Shown here piece after piece: positions 8,242 to 17,362 of a stretch of DNA of 64,000 nucleotides. Numbering within the stretch: the stretch's first letter is position 1; the number at the start of each line of letters is the position of its first letter. The notes beneath the pieces are model-generated. The model had not been told where the DNA came from. It saw only the letters and a program-made list of their open reading frames with translations, and did no database searches. Source of the DNA: Microcoleus sp. FACHB-61 (GTDB taxonomy: Bacteria > Cyanobacteriota > Cyanobacteriia > Cyanobacteriales > Microcoleaceae); contig JACJNY010000059.1 of the NCBI GenBank assembly GCA_014695295.1, positions 124,001 to 188,000 on the forward strand, read 5' to 3'. The position numbers and the translations under genes were made by a program.

Positions 8242-10361
8242 AAAGTATTTCTCAAACTTTCAGCTTCATTGTAGCATACTTTTTGGGAAATAATATTATT
8301 AACTAAATTTCCCTTTTCAGTAATGTCAGGCTGCCGCTTAAAGACTAGCAACGTAATATCATCAAACACTTTCTGCTTACCGATATGTTGGCGTACATCT
8401 ACAATCACCGCATCCTTAACTTCTGCAGCAGACTTGTGCCAATTTTGACTGATCACTTCACACAGTTGCTTAAGTCCATACTGCTTTTTGCGGATGTTAT
8501 AGGCTTCTGGAATGCCATCAGTATATAGCACCACGCCATCTCCAGGTTCTAGCTTAATCAGAATCTGACTGATGAAGCCTGCGATATCATCATCTAAAGC
8601 GATCGGGAAGCCTAACTCCATCGTGTCGATGCGCTCAACATCTCCATTTTTTCGCACAACTAGCGTTTCTTCATGCTGACCGCTGATGCTGATCAGTCCT
8701 TCGGAGTAGCTCAAAATCGCCAGCGTCAGACTTCTCTCAGAATTCATGCGCTGCACGTTTTTGTAGAGGGTACGGTTGAGTACATCCAGGAATCGAACGG
8801 GGTCTAGTTCACGAATCTCTTGCAGAGTGCGAACTGAGGTTTGCGCCATCAGCATCAGAATGCCACTTTCCAGGCCATGTCCGGTGACATCACCGATCGC
8901 CAGTGTGACAACACCATCGATCTGTAGCACGTCGTAGTAGTCACCTCCTACTTCATCGGCGGGTTCCATGTATCCAGCGATATCTAGTCCGTCAATTTCC
9001 AATTCATCAGGGTTGGGCAAAATCATTTGCTGGATGTGACGCGCCACATTCAATTCTGCACCTAAGCGGAGGTTGTCTACTTTGAGTTTTTCGTTGAGGG
9101 TAATGATTTCCTGATTAGCATTAGCGAGTTCTGCTGTTCGTTCTTTAACTTTGTCTTCGAGGGTTTCAAAGGATTCTTGGATTTGCCTCGCCATGCTGTT
9201 GAACGATCGTGCCAGCAGACCGATTTCGTCTTGCGATCGCATCTTCACACGCATATCTAAGTGACCCGCCGTAAACTGGGCAACGGCTTCGGTGAGGTAA
9301 ATCACAGGCTTTGTTAATAGTTGTGCGATCGCAAAAGCGATGATAGTTACAATTGTGGCGATGATTGCTAATAAAAGAAGTGCATCCTGTATTTGTTTTT
9401 CTACAGGTGCTAGGGCAACGGCAATGGGCTGTGCGAAAAGGACTGACCAAGGTTTATATTTCAGGTGGGCGATCGCTAAGAGGCTCAACTCATTATTACC
9501 CGTAGCTGCCAATCGTGTGGTTAGATAGGGCTGTTTAGTGTCTAATGCTTGCTTGAGGTCGGGCAAATTGATTGCAAGTTCTTTCGTTAGAGTCTTAGGC
9601 AAACGCCCTTCGCGTTGCAGTTTCGCTACAACATTGGGTGACAAAGGCACAATCGATTTGAAAAGGAGTTCAGGTGTAGTGCTATGTGCCAGATGGATAT
9701 AGTGTTCATCTAAAAGAACTGCTAACGATTTCGCACCTGCGTGTTCAGTTTCGTGAGTCACCAACTGCTGGACAGATGTGGCATTGTATGTCACCCGCAA
9801 TACACCCAATATATTTCCCTTCGCATCGCTAACAGGACTGCTAAAAAAAAGCGTAACGAGGTTGGGAATTGTCGGCGATTGCCTAATACTAGAAACAAAA
9901 GGTAGTTGAGTTTTGAGCGGTTCTTGGAAGTAATCTTGATCGGATTCATCTCGTCCAACATCCGGTGTATTCGTATCGAGTACATTCCGTCCCTTTAAAT
10001 TGAGCAAGGCATAGGAGATAATATTAAGCATATCTTTGCGACTGAGCCTGGTTAAGGTTTCAGTCGCTAACATCTCTTCGGGACTACCATCTCGCCGTTC
10101 TGGAGGTAGGCCCAGATAGGCAGCCAAACCTGGTAAAATCGCTTCTACGCGCACGGCATTGAGATTCGCATCGATAAACCCATCTATTCTGTTAGCGGTT
10201 TCATGAGCCTCTGCATATAGGGCTTGTCGTGCGTTGTCGGTCAACGCCTTTTCAGTTGTTTGTTTGTTGATAAATGCTAACAGCAACAATGGAATCAGAG
10301 CAACGACGAGAAACGACACGATTAACTTTGTACGAATGCTGTTGAAAAAGGATCGGTTCAT
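8238..10361 (-). CDS. Membrane sensor SpoIIE-type serine phosphatase (dCache-HAMP-PP2C)
   Basis: This 707-residue receptor has TM1 at about 12-30, a large periplasmic double-Cache-like sensor to about 320, TM2 at about 325-348, a HAMP domain (TKPVIYLTEAVAQFTAGHLD onward), a coiled coil, and a SpoIIE/RsbU-type PPM phosphatase domain from about 435. Metal-binding motifs GGDYYD, GDVTGHG, LYTDGIPEA and FDDITLL are intact. Such proteins dephosphorylate anti-sigma-factor antagonists in partner-switching pathways. The start overlaps the stop of the upstream substrate-binding lipoprotein as ATGA, so the two are translationally coupled; I infer that the lipoproteins present ligand to the Cache sensor. 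The final 25-30 residues after the phosphatase fold are atypical and end inside the IS630-like fragment, so the native C-terminus was probably replaced. No anti-sigma or STAS partner is in the window. Confidence 0.9.
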   Translation of the reverse strand: MNRSFFNSIRTKLIVSFLVVALIPLLLLAFINKQTTEKALTDNARQALYAEAHETANRIDGFIDANLNAVRVEAILPGLAAYLGLPPERRDGSPEEMLATETLTRLSRKDMLNIISYALLNLKGRNVLDTNTPDVGRDESDQDYFQEPLKTQLPFVSSIRQSPTIPNLVTLFFSSPVSDAKGNILGVLRVTYNATSVQQLVTHETEHAGAKSLAVLLDEHYIHLAHSTTPELLFKSIVPLSPNVVAKLQREGRLPKTLTKELAINLPDLKQALDTKQPYLTTRLAATGNNELSLLAIAHLKYKPWSVLFAQPIAVALAPVEKQIQDALLLLAIIATIVTIIAFAIAQLLTKPVIYLTEAVAQFTAGHLDMRVKMRSQDEIGLLARSFNSMARQIQESFETLEDKVKERTAELANANQEIITLNEKLKVDNLRLGAELNVARHIQQMILPNPDELEIDGLDIAGYMEPADEVGGDYYDVLQIDGVVTLAIGDVTGHGLESGILMLMAQTSVRTLQEIRELDPVRFLDVLNRTLYKNVQRMNSERSLTLAILSYSEGLISISGQHEETLVVRKNGDVERIDTMELGFPIALDDDIAGFISQILIKLEPGDGVVLYTDGIPEAYNIRKKQYGLKQLCEVISQNWHKSAAEVKDAVIVDVRQHIGKQKVFDDITLLVFKRQPDITEKGNLVNNIISQKVCYNEAESLRNTL

Positions 10362-11350
10362 AATTTCAGACTAGGAGGGGGGGTTAAGAAAGAAGAATTG
10401 AACAAGGTTTCGAGATTGGGAAGGCGCGTCACATTGCCAGCGCGAATAAAAAAATCCGCATATTTTTTTGCGGTTTTGTAGATATAATTAGGACTGTTTG
10501 ATTGAAAGAAATTTTGATTTTCGGCAAAGTCAGTGAGGTCTATTCCATCGAAAGAGAGTGTCTTGATGGGAATATTCAACGCTTTGCTCACGATCGCGTT
10601 TCCTTCGGGAATATTTGCTTCCCAATAGGACAAGGCTTGAAACCAGGCTCGCACAAAGGCGCGAATATCTTCGGGGCGCTCGCGTATCACCTCACCCCGA
10701 AACGCGATCAAATCCAAAATTAAGCCTGGGGTTTGTTTGCTTGTAAACAAAATTTTTGCCCCTAATTTTAATGATTCAGAAAGATGCGGTTCCCAAGTGT
10801 GCCCTGCTTGGATAGCATTGTTTTGTAAGCGCTGGGGAACTTCTAAACCATCAACTTTAACCAGCCTAACATCATCGCTCGTCAGCTTAGAAATTTTCAA
10901 CATCTCAGTAACGAAGACTTCGCTAAAGCCGCCTAGATTAGCACCAAGCTTTTTTCCTTTCAAGTTAAGAATTGTTTTAATGTTTGATTGCGCGACTACC
11001 ACATCTGCACCTGTCGATTCATCCACAACCATCACAGCTTGCATATCAGGATTTGTGGCACTCAAGATCATAAAATCTCCCAAGGTCAATCCGATCCCAT
11101 CATACTTCCCTGCACTGAAATCTGCTTGTTGCAATTGCAAGTAGTCTACATAGCTCAGTTCCACGTCTATCCCTTGCGCTTTGAAGAATCCTTTCTCTTG
11201 AGCAATGATGCCAGGTCTATGGCCAACAAAAGAGATAAAACTTACTTTCAGGGGAGGACGTTTTACTGTTAGAGATTCCGGAGAATGACAAGCAAACAGC
11301 AGCCAGCAGGTAATAATAATAAAGATGCTGTTGAAAAAGGAGCGGTTCAT
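10358..11350 (-). CDS. Substrate-binding lipoprotein (NMT1/SsuA-like), second copy
   Basis: This 330-residue periplasmic binding protein belongs to the NMT1/THI5-SsuA type that binds thiamine precursors, sulfonates, nitrate or related small molecules. The signal peptide ends in the lipobox LFAC with Cys21 as lipidation site; the first lobe then reads PPLKVSFISFVGHRPGIIAQEKGFF. It is a near copy of the upstream gene at 11347-12387. Its first nine codons (MNRSFFNSI) are not those of its paralogue but match the start of the downstream phosphatase, which shows how the tandem duplication formed. Both junctions are ATGA overlaps. No ABC permease or ATPase accompanies the pair, so a role as co-receptor of the phosphatase is more likely than transport, though a distant transporter cannot be excluded. 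Confidence 0.87.
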   Translation of the reverse strand: MNRSFFNSIFIIITCWLLFACHSPESLTVKRPPLKVSFISFVGHRPGIIAQEKGFFKAQGIDVELSYVDYLQLQQADFSAGKYDGIGLTLGDFMILSATNPDMQAVMVVDESTGADVVVAQSNIKTILNLKGKKLGANLGGFSEVFVTEMLKISKLTSDDVRLVKVDGLEVPQRLQNNAIQAGHTWEPHLSESLKLGAKILFTSKQTPGLILDLIAFRGEVIRERPEDIRAFVRAWFQALSYWEANIPEGNAIVSKALNIPIKTLSFDGIDLTDFAENQNFFQSNSPNYIYKTAKKYADFFIRAGNVTRLPNLETLFNSSFLTPPPSLKL

Positions 11351-12387
11351 GGTTTCAGACTAGGAGGGGGGGTTAAGAAAGAAGAATTGAACAAGGTTTC
11401 TAGATTGGGAAGGCGCGTCACATTGCCCGTGCGAATAAAAAAGTCCGCATATTTCTTGGCGGTTTTGGAGATATAATTAGGACTGTCTGGTTGAAATAAC
11501 TTTTGATTTTTTGTAAGCTCAGTAAAGTCTATTCCCTCGAAAGAGATTGTCTTGATGGGAATCTTGAACGTTTTGCTCACGATCTCCTTTCCTTCGGGAA
11601 TATGTGCTTCCAAATAAGACAAGGCTTGAAGCCAGCCTCGCACAAAGGCGCGAATATCTTCGGGGCGCTCGCGTATCACCTCACCCCGAAACGCGACCAA
11701 ATCTAAAATTAAGCCTGGGGTTTGTTTGCTGGTAAATAGGATATGCGCCCCTAATTTTAATGCTTCAGAAAGATACGGTTCCCAAGTGTGTCCTGCTTGG
11801 ATAGCATTGTTTTGTAAGCGCTCGGGAACTTCTAAATGCTCGACTTTAACCAGGCTAACATCATCCCTCGTCAGTTTAGAGGTTTTCAACATCTCAGTAA
11901 CGAAAACCTCGCTAAAGCTGCCTAGATGTGCACCAAGCTTTTTCCCTTTCAAGTTAGGGATTGTTTTAATCTCTGATTGCGCGACTACCACATCTGCACC
12001 TGTCGATTCATCCAAAACCATCACAGCTTGCATATCAGGATTTGTGGCACTCAAGATCACCAAATCGCCCAAGGTCAATCCGATCCCATCATACTTGCCT
12101 GCACTGAAATCCGCGTCTTGCAATTGTGAGGACTTTACATTTACATATATCAATTCCACGTCTATCCCTTGCGCTTTGAAGAATCCTTTCTCTTGAGCAA
12201 TGATGAGAGGTGTATAGCCCAAAAAACCAGAGATAAAACTTACTTTCAGGGGAGGACGTTTTACTTTTAGGGATTCCGGAGAATGACAAGCAAACAGCAG
12301 GCAGCAGGTAATAATAAAGATACAGATGTAATTGAGTAGTTTAGACATACTATGTAGAGCATTCGTGGTGTAGAAAAGGCGACTCAT
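11347..12387 (-). CDS. Substrate-binding lipoprotein (NMT1/SsuA-like), first copy
   Basis: This 346-residue paralogue of the next gene shares most of its sequence, including LKVSFISGFLGYTPLIIAQE, GKYDGIGLTLGD, NNAIQAGHTWEP and the C-terminal NLETLFNSSFLTPPPSLK. The lipobox LFAC places the lipidated Cys at residue 34. Two starts are possible: the ATG at 12387, which overlaps the preceding stop as ATGA like every other junction of this chain, or the ATG at 12348, which gives a signal peptide of normal length. I give the longer form. The binding pocket differs from the other copy in the VNVKSSQLQDADFSAGKYDG region, so the two may bind different ligands. There are no transporter partners nearby; see the phosphatase for context. 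Confidence 0.85.
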   Translation of the reverse strand: MSRLFYTTNALHSMSKLLNYICIFIITCCLLFACHSPESLKVKRPPLKVSFISGFLGYTPLIIAQEKGFFKAQGIDVELIYVNVKSSQLQDADFSAGKYDGIGLTLGDLVILSATNPDMQAVMVLDESTGADVVVAQSEIKTIPNLKGKKLGAHLGSFSEVFVTEMLKTSKLTRDDVSLVKVEHLEVPERLQNNAIQAGHTWEPYLSEALKLGAHILFTSKQTPGLILDLVAFRGEVIRERPEDIRAFVRGWLQALSYLEAHIPEGKEIVSKTFKIPIKTISFEGIDFTELTKNQKLFQPDSPNYISKTAKKYADFFIRTGNVTRLPNLETLFNSSFLTPPPSLKP

Positions 12388-12599
12388 ATTTTCTTGAGTC
12401 CGATCGACCTAAGTGCATCGTCCGCAATCGCCGTTAAACCTGTTCCGGTGGCAATATCTAGAACAAGCTTGCCCGATCGCACTTTTGCCAATTCTACTAA
12501 CCGAGTTGCAGCTTGTTTGTGAAATTGATTCCCGTAGTCGGCGCGGTTGTTGAAGTCAATGAGAATCTGCTGTTTGTAGGCACTTAGCGAGTCAGTCAT
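12384..12599 (-). pseudogene. Truncated SAM-dependent methyltransferase
   Basis: This 71-residue frame encodes only the N-terminal part of a class I methyltransferase: a helical lead (YKQQILIDFNNRADYGNQFH) and the SAM-binding motif I, VLDIATGTGLTAIA. The protein then jumps to DDALRSIGLKKI and stops, so about 150-200 residues of the fold are missing. The jump looks like an internal deletion that joined motif I to a distal segment. It heads the ATGA-coupled chain and may persist only as its translational leader. It is divergent from ndhB. Confidence 0.7.
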
Positions 12600-12864
12600 G
12601 CCGAATTACTGGTTTAACTTTCTACATTGTGGCAGTTAAGGTCGATCGCAACGATAGCCGCAGGTGACATCAGCCAGCAATCTCTACAATGCCCGCAAAT
12701 GTAAGCAAAATCGCTACCGAGTATCCACTCCCCGGCAACAAACACGCGCCCAACTGGGATCGCGAAGCTCTAATCCGCTACAATCTGTGTTTGGTAAAGA
12801 ATTTTTACAAGTTCACAGCCCATTACAGCCTTTGCGGCTTGTACTACCCAACCTGCCTGAAAAT

Positions 12865-14436
12865 ATGGATTTTGCTACTCTTGCTGCCCAGCTAAATGCT
12901 GGAACTATCTTGCCAGAGGGAATTGTCATCCTCACCCTCTTGGTGGTTCTCGTCGGCGATTTAATCGTAGGCCGCAGTTCCTCGGGTTGGACTCCCTACG
13001 TTGCCGTTGCGGGTTTGCTGGCCGCCGTCGCTGCCTTGTGTTTGCAGTGGGATAACACGGATACCATCTCGTTTCTGGGCGGTTTTAACAGCGATGCCTT
13101 GAGTTTGGTGTTTCGCGGAATTATTGCTTTGACTACGGCTGTCACTATCTTGATATCCGTCCGCTATGTACTGCAAACGGGTACTGCTTTAGCGGAATTT
13201 ATCGCCATTTTGCTCACCGCTACTTTGGGGGGAATGTTCCTCAGCGGCGCTGATGAATTGGTGATGATTTTTATTTCATTGGAAACTCTGAGTATCTCGT
13301 CTTATTTGCTGACGGGTTACACAAAACGCGACCCGCGTTCCAATGAAGCTGCTTTGAAATATTTGTTAATTGGGTCGTCTTCTTCGGCGGTGTTTCTCTA
13401 CGGTATTTCGCTGCTGTACGGGTTGTCTGGCGGCGAAACTAAGCTGAGTGCGATCGCGGCTAACCTTTCTACTGTGGATGAAGGTCAATCTCTCGGTTTG
13501 GTAATTGCTTTGGTTTTTGCGATCGCCGGCATCGCCTTCAAAATCTCTGCGGTTCCCTTCCACCAATGGACTCCTGACGTTTACGAAGGTTCTCCTACAC
13601 CCGTTGTTGCCTTCCTTTCTGTCGGTTCCAAAGCAGCCGGTTTTGCCTTAGCAATCCGCTTGTTAACAACTGCTTTCCCCGCACTTACCGAACAGTGGCA
13701 CTTTGTATTCACAGCCTTAGCCATTCTCAGCATGGTGTTGGGAAATGTGGTTGCCCTCGCCCAGACTAGCATGAAGCGGCTTTTGGCTTATTCGTCGATC
13801 GGTCAAGCCGGTTTTGTAATGATTGGTTTGGTTGCAGGCACAGAAGCCGGTTTCTCCAGCATGATATTTTATCTGTTGGTTTACCTGTTTATGAACTTGG
13901 GCGCTTTCGCCTGCATCATTCTGTTCTCGCTGCGGACTGGAACCGACCAAATTAGCGAATACTCTGGTTTGTATCAAAAAGACCCGCTGCTAACTTTAAC
14001 GTTGAGTATTTGCCTGCTTTCTCTCGGCGGAATTCCGCCCCTGGCTGGATTTTTCGGCAAAATCTATCTGTTCTGGGCCGGCTGGCAAGCTGGACTTTAC
14101 GGCTTAGTTATCCTGGGATTAATTACCACCGTGGTTTCGATTTACTACTACATCCGCGTTGTCAAGATGATGGTAGTAAAAGAACCTCAAGAGATGTCAG
14201 ACGCGGTGAAAAATTATCCAGAAGTTCGCTGGAACGTTCAGGGAATGCGGCCTTTGCAGGTCAGCGTTGTACTCGGGTTAGTTGCGACCAGTTTGGCGGG
14301 AATTTTGTCTAATCCTTTGTTTAATTTAGCTAACGATGCTGTTACCAAGACTCCCATGTTGCAGTCGGCATTGAGTCAGGTGCAACCTGTAGTGGCTGCA
14401 AAAGTAGAATCGGATTTCTTGTCTCGCCGGGATTAA
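12865..14436 (+). CDS. ndhB: NAD(P)H-quinone oxidoreductase subunit 2 (NdhB)
   Basis: NdhB is a proton-pumping antiporter-like membrane subunit of the thylakoid NDH-1 complex, used for respiration, cyclic electron flow and CO2 uptake. The 523-residue protein is almost wholly transmembrane and carries the expected landmarks: [17 protein letters not shown], the TM7-TM8 broken-helix region [23 protein letters not shown] with its conserved Lys and Pro residues, [17 protein letters not shown], and [21 protein letters not shown] place the start at ATG 12865 ([13 protein letters not shown]), the family start; the frame is open for 67 more codons upstream but those are basic, soluble and unlike NdhB. 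An intrinsic terminator follows, so it is monocistronic. A short unrelated frame (12689-12895) overlaps its leader. Confidence 0.97.
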   Translation: MDFATLAAQLNAGTILPEGIVILTLLVVLVGDLIVGRSSSGWTPYVAVAGLLAAVAALCLQWDNTDTISFLGGFNSDALSLVFRGIIALTTAVTILISVRYVLQTGTALAEFIAILLTATLGGMFLSGADELVMIFISLETLSISSYLLTGYTKRDPRSNEAALKYLLIGSSSSAVFLYGISLLYGLSGGETKLSAIAANLSTVDEGQSLGLVIALVFAIAGIAFKISAVPFHQWTPDVYEGSPTPVVAFLSVGSKAAGFALAIRLLTTAFPALTEQWHFVFTALAILSMVLGNVVALAQTSMKRLLAYSSIGQAGFVMIGLVAGTEAGFSSMIFYLLVYLFMNLGAFACIILFSLRTGTDQISEYSGLYQKDPLLTLTLSICLLSLGGIPPLAGFFGKIYLFWAGWQAGLYGLVILGLITTVVSIYYYIRVVKMMVVKEPQEMSDAVKNYPEVRWNVQGMRPLQVSVVLGLVATSLAGILSNPLFNLANDAVTKTPMLQSALSQVQPVVAAKVESDFLSRRD

Positions 14437-14461
14437 TTTTTCCTGGTTTTGAAATAGTGGA

Positions 14462-14498
14462 AAACGCCTGACTCTTTGAAGTTGGGCGTTTCTTTTTT
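14462..14498 (+). terminator. Intrinsic terminator of ndhB
   Basis: A 12-bp stem (AAACGCCTGACT, 14462-14473, with AGTTGGGCGTTT, 14480-14491, two G-U pairs) closes a six-base loop and runs straight into CTTTTTTG. It begins 26 bp after the ndhB stop. Confidence 0.85.
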
Positions 14499-14530
14499 GT
14501 TGTGATATACTGTTAATTATGATTTTTAAC

Positions 14531-14570
14531 CGCAGATAAACGCAGATAAACGCAGATAAACGCAGATAAA
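14531..14570 (+). repeat. Four tandem copies of CGCAGATAAA
   Basis: Four perfect 10-bp copies sit 20 bp before the ATG of the Uma2 gene, so they form part of its leader. Related CGCAGAG units recur at 36161-36185. Confidence 0.95.
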
Positions 14571-14589
14571 AGTTAGTACAGAGGCAACA

Positions 14590-15195
14590 ATGTTAGTACA
14601 AAGTAAGGAAAAGTTTTATTCTCCAGATGAGTACCGGGAGTTAGAGGAAACTGCCGAGTTTAGAAATGAATACCGGGATGGAGAAATTGTAAAAATGAGT
14701 GGTGCTAGTATTAATCACAGCCGGATTATCCGAAATTTGAGTAGAGTCTTGGGAAATTTGCTTGAGGGGCAGCCATATGAGCTTTTTCACAACGATTTGC
14801 GGTTGTGGATTCCTCGGTACCGACGGGGAACTTACCCGGATGTGATGGTGATTGAAGGGGAGCCAGTTTTTACCGAGGGACGCAGTGATGAGATCCTCAA
14901 TCCGATGCTCATCGTGGAATTGCTTTCTAAGTCTACCAAAGATTTTGATCGAGAGGATAAATTTCGGTTTTATCGATCTATCCCTGAATTCCGTGAATAT
15001 GTGTTAGTCAATCAATCTGAGTTTTTAGTCGCACAATATATTAAAACAGAATCAAATGAATGGTTGTTTCGGGAATATGAGGGAGAATCAGCAATAGTTT
15101 CTTTTGCTTCCTTGGGAGTGCAAATGTCGATGAGCGATATTTATGCAAAAGTGGTATTTGAAACCTCTGAAACAGAAGCACAAGAATCAAATTAA
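14590..15195 (+). CDS. Uma2-family (DUF820) putative endonuclease
   Basis: This 201-residue protein belongs to the Uma2/DUF820 family, which is greatly expanded in cyanobacteria and has a PD-(D/E)XK restriction-endonuclease fold of unknown target. Motifs in order: YSPDEYRELEE, EYRDGEIVKMSGAS, the Asp of RGTYPDVMVIEG, and the E-x-x/K strand LIVELLSKSTKDFDREDKF, followed by YRSIPEFREYVLVNQ. A GAGG ribosome-binding site lies 6 bp before the ATG. The strand usually written VEVLSPST here is VELLSKST, a mild variation. Members are often mobile and occur alone, as this one does; no partner is evident. Confidence 0.88.
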   Translation: MLVQSKEKFYSPDEYRELEETAEFRNEYRDGEIVKMSGASINHSRIIRNLSRVLGNLLEGQPYELFHNDLRLWIPRYRRGTYPDVMVIEGEPVFTEGRSDEILNPMLIVELLSKSTKDFDREDKFRFYRSIPEFREYVLVNQSEFLVAQYIKTESNEWLFREYEGESAIVSFASLGVQMSMSDIYAKVVFETSETEAQESN

Positions 15196-15322
15196 TTGGT
15201 TGCTTTCTGCAAATCCCCGATTTCTGAATCAAATTCATTGGCGAGCGAGATTGTCACCAAAAAGTAGGGGATTTGCTTGGTTTATTCCAGAGTTTCAATA
15301 GCTAAATTAAGAGTAAAATTAG

Positions 15323-16933
15323 ATGAATGTAATTTGGTTACTATTAAAAGCTTCTTGGTTAAATGTTTCCATCGCCATACTCACCGGCTTAATTAGTGGC
15401 GGTTGCAGCGCTATGTTAATTTCCCTAATTAACCGTGCAATCAGCGACAATTCCAATGGTAATTTAGTCTGGTATTTTGCGGGATTAGCAATATTGGCTC
15501 TTTTGAGTGGCTTTGTATCCCAATTTTTGTTAATCTATCTCTCTCAAGAAGCAGTTTACAATCTGCGTCTGAGTTTGAGCCGAGGGATTTTGTCTACTCC
15601 TTTGCGGAATTTGGAAGAGTTGGGGGCCAACCGCTTGCTGGCAACTCTCACTGATGATGTGGGAACCCTTTCTAATACTATATTTTTGATTCCTTTTCTC
15701 TGTGTTGATATCGCCGTTGTTGTCGGCTGTTTAACTTATTTAAGTACGATTTCTGGTACGGTTTTTGTTGTTGTATTTGGTTTTCTGGTGCTGATGATTG
15801 GCACGGTGCAGTTGTTGCTCAACAAAATGCGGAAATTCTTCGATTTAGCCAGAGAAGAACAAGATATATTGTTTAAGCATTTTCGCAGTATTACTGATGG
15901 AATTAAGGAACTCAAACTGCATTCCTTGCGCCGCCAAGAGTTTTTTACGGAACAATTGCAGGTGAGTGCTGATGCTTCCCGGGATTATAACGTGACTGCT
16001 TTGAATACTGGTGCAGTTGCGATTGGAGTCGGGCAATTGCTATTTTTTATGCTGATGGGTTTGCTGCTGTTTGCTTTGCCGAAATTTGTGCCAGTTTCTA
16101 CACCTGTTTTGTCAGCTTACATTCTGACAAGTACCTATTTAATGTCTCCGTTTCAGAATATTTTGCAAAGGTTGCCGGCGATTTTTCGTGCTAATACTTC
16201 TGTGGAGAAGATAGAGAGAATGGGATTGGCTTTGGCGAGTCAAGCTGAGATAAATTCAACGGTTAAACCGTTTCAAACTGCTGGGTGGAAGACACTGGAG
16301 TTAAAGGGAATAATTCACAGCTATCCGGGAGAAAAAGAAGACAGCAATTTTATTTTGGGCGAGCTGAATTTGAAGTTTCATCCGGGTCAATTGGTGTTTA
16401 TAATTGGCGGGAATGGCAGCGGGAAGTCTACTTTAGCTAAGTTAATCACTGGTTTGTACATTCCTGAATCGGGAGAAATCCTCCTAGATGGTCAGCCAAT
16501 TACTGAGGAAAATCGAGAGTGGTACAGGCAGCATTTTTCTGCGATTTTTTCGGATTTCTATCTGTTTGAAAGGCTTTTGGGGATGACTAATCACGATTTG
16601 GACAAGCAGGCGGCTGAATATTTGCGAGAGTTTCATTTGGAGAATAAAGTTCAGGTGAAAGACGGAGTTTTGTCAACTACGGCTTTGTCTCAGGGACAGC
16701 GAAAGCGGCTGGCTTTGCTGACGGCGTATTTGGAAGATAGACCGATTTATTTGTTTGATGAATGGGCTTCGGATCAAGACCCGTTTTTCCGGGATATTTT
16801 TTACAAGCAGTTGCTACCGGAGTTGAAGGGGCGGGGGAAAACGGTGTTTGTGATTAGTCACGATGACCGCTATTTTGATTTAGCCGATCGCGCAATTAAA
16901 CTAGATTACGGTAAAGTAGAGTATGACCGATAA
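15323..16933 (+). CDS. Cyclic-peptide-type ABC exporter (fused permease-ATPase)
   Basis: This 536-residue half-transporter joins six membrane helices (about 1-300) to one ATPase domain and matches the SyrD/PvdE type that exports nonribosomal or other small peptides across the inner membrane. The ATPase has Walker A GGNGSGKST, signature LSQGQRKRL, Walker B IYLFDEWASDQDP and switch ISHDDR; the DEWASDQDP box is characteristic of this subfamily. It is full length. The downstream GNAT acetyltransferase starts 11 bp before its stop, so the two are one translational unit. No peptide synthetase lies in the window; the pair may handle a toxic or signalling small molecule made elsewhere. Confidence 0.88.
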   Translation: MNVIWLLLKASWLNVSIAILTGLISGGCSAMLISLINRAISDNSNGNLVWYFAGLAILALLSGFVSQFLLIYLSQEAVYNLRLSLSRGILSTPLRNLEELGANRLLATLTDDVGTLSNTIFLIPFLCVDIAVVVGCLTYLSTISGTVFVVVFGFLVLMIGTVQLLLNKMRKFFDLAREEQDILFKHFRSITDGIKELKLHSLRRQEFFTEQLQVSADASRDYNVTALNTGAVAIGVGQLLFFMLMGLLLFALPKFVPVSTPVLSAYILTSTYLMSPFQNILQRLPAIFRANTSVEKIERMGLALASQAEINSTVKPFQTAGWKTLELKGIIHSYPGEKEDSNFILGELNLKFHPGQLVFIIGGNGSGKSTLAKLITGLYIPESGEILLDGQPITEENREWYRQHFSAIFSDFYLFERLLGMTNHDLDKQAAEYLREFHLENKVQVKDGVLSTTALSQGQRKRLALLTAYLEDRPIYLFDEWASDQDPFFRDIFYKQLLPELKGRGKTVFVISHDDRYFDLADRAIKLDYGKVEYDR

Positions 16934-17351
16934 AATTGATAACTACCGAATTGTCGAAACTTTGACCGAAAGCCAGGTTTCCGACTTGATGGATTTGTAC
17001 AAAAACGAGTTTTGGAGCGACAAGCGGACGCGGGAGGATGTCGTGAAAATGCTGGCGGCGACTGATGTTATCATTGGTTTTGTCGATGAGAGCGATCGAC
17101 TAATTGGCATTACCCGCGTCATTACCGATTTCGTGTACAGAGCCATGATTTTTGATGTCATTATCAAGCCGACACACAGAAAAATGGGACTGGGTGCGAA
17201 GTTGATGGATGCAGTTTTAACTCATCCCGAACTGCAAGCTGTCGAGCATTTTTATCTTAATTGTTTGCCGAACATGATGCCGTTTTACGAGCGTTGGGGT
17301 TTCACGGATGATGTGGGCGAACTTAAGTTTTTGCGGCGAACCACAGGCTGA
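16923..17351 (+). CDS. GNAT-family N-acetyltransferase
   Basis: This 142-residue protein has the GNAT fold: strand IIGFVDESDRLIGITRVITD, the acetyl-CoA-binding motif A in FDVIIKPTHRKMGLGAKLMDAV, and a C-terminal segment MMPFYERWGFTDD typical of the family. The substrate is unknown. Its ATG lies inside the ABC exporter gene (11-bp overlap), so expression is coupled; acetylation of the exported molecule or of a toxic analogue is the natural inference. It converges on the Spx/ArsC-like gene 11 bp downstream. Confidence 0.85.
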   Translation: MTDKIDNYRIVETLTESQVSDLMDLYKNEFWSDKRTREDVVKMLAATDVIIGFVDESDRLIGITRVITDFVYRAMIFDVIIKPTHRKMGLGAKLMDAVLTHPELQAVEHFYLNCLPNMMPFYERWGFTDDVGELKFLRRTTG

Positions 17352-17362
17352 ACTCCGCTTGT

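Noticed and set aside
12689-12895. 68-residue frame ([20 protein letters not shown]...) overlapping the ndhB start
   Set aside because: The first half looks protein-like, but it ends in NdhB DNA read in another frame and has no ribosome-binding site; at best a gene fragment.
14531-14570. Possible CRISPR-like array
   Set aside because: The 10-bp units are directly adjacent with no spacers; the other arrays in the window are likewise spacer-less short tandem repeats, and no cas gene is present.
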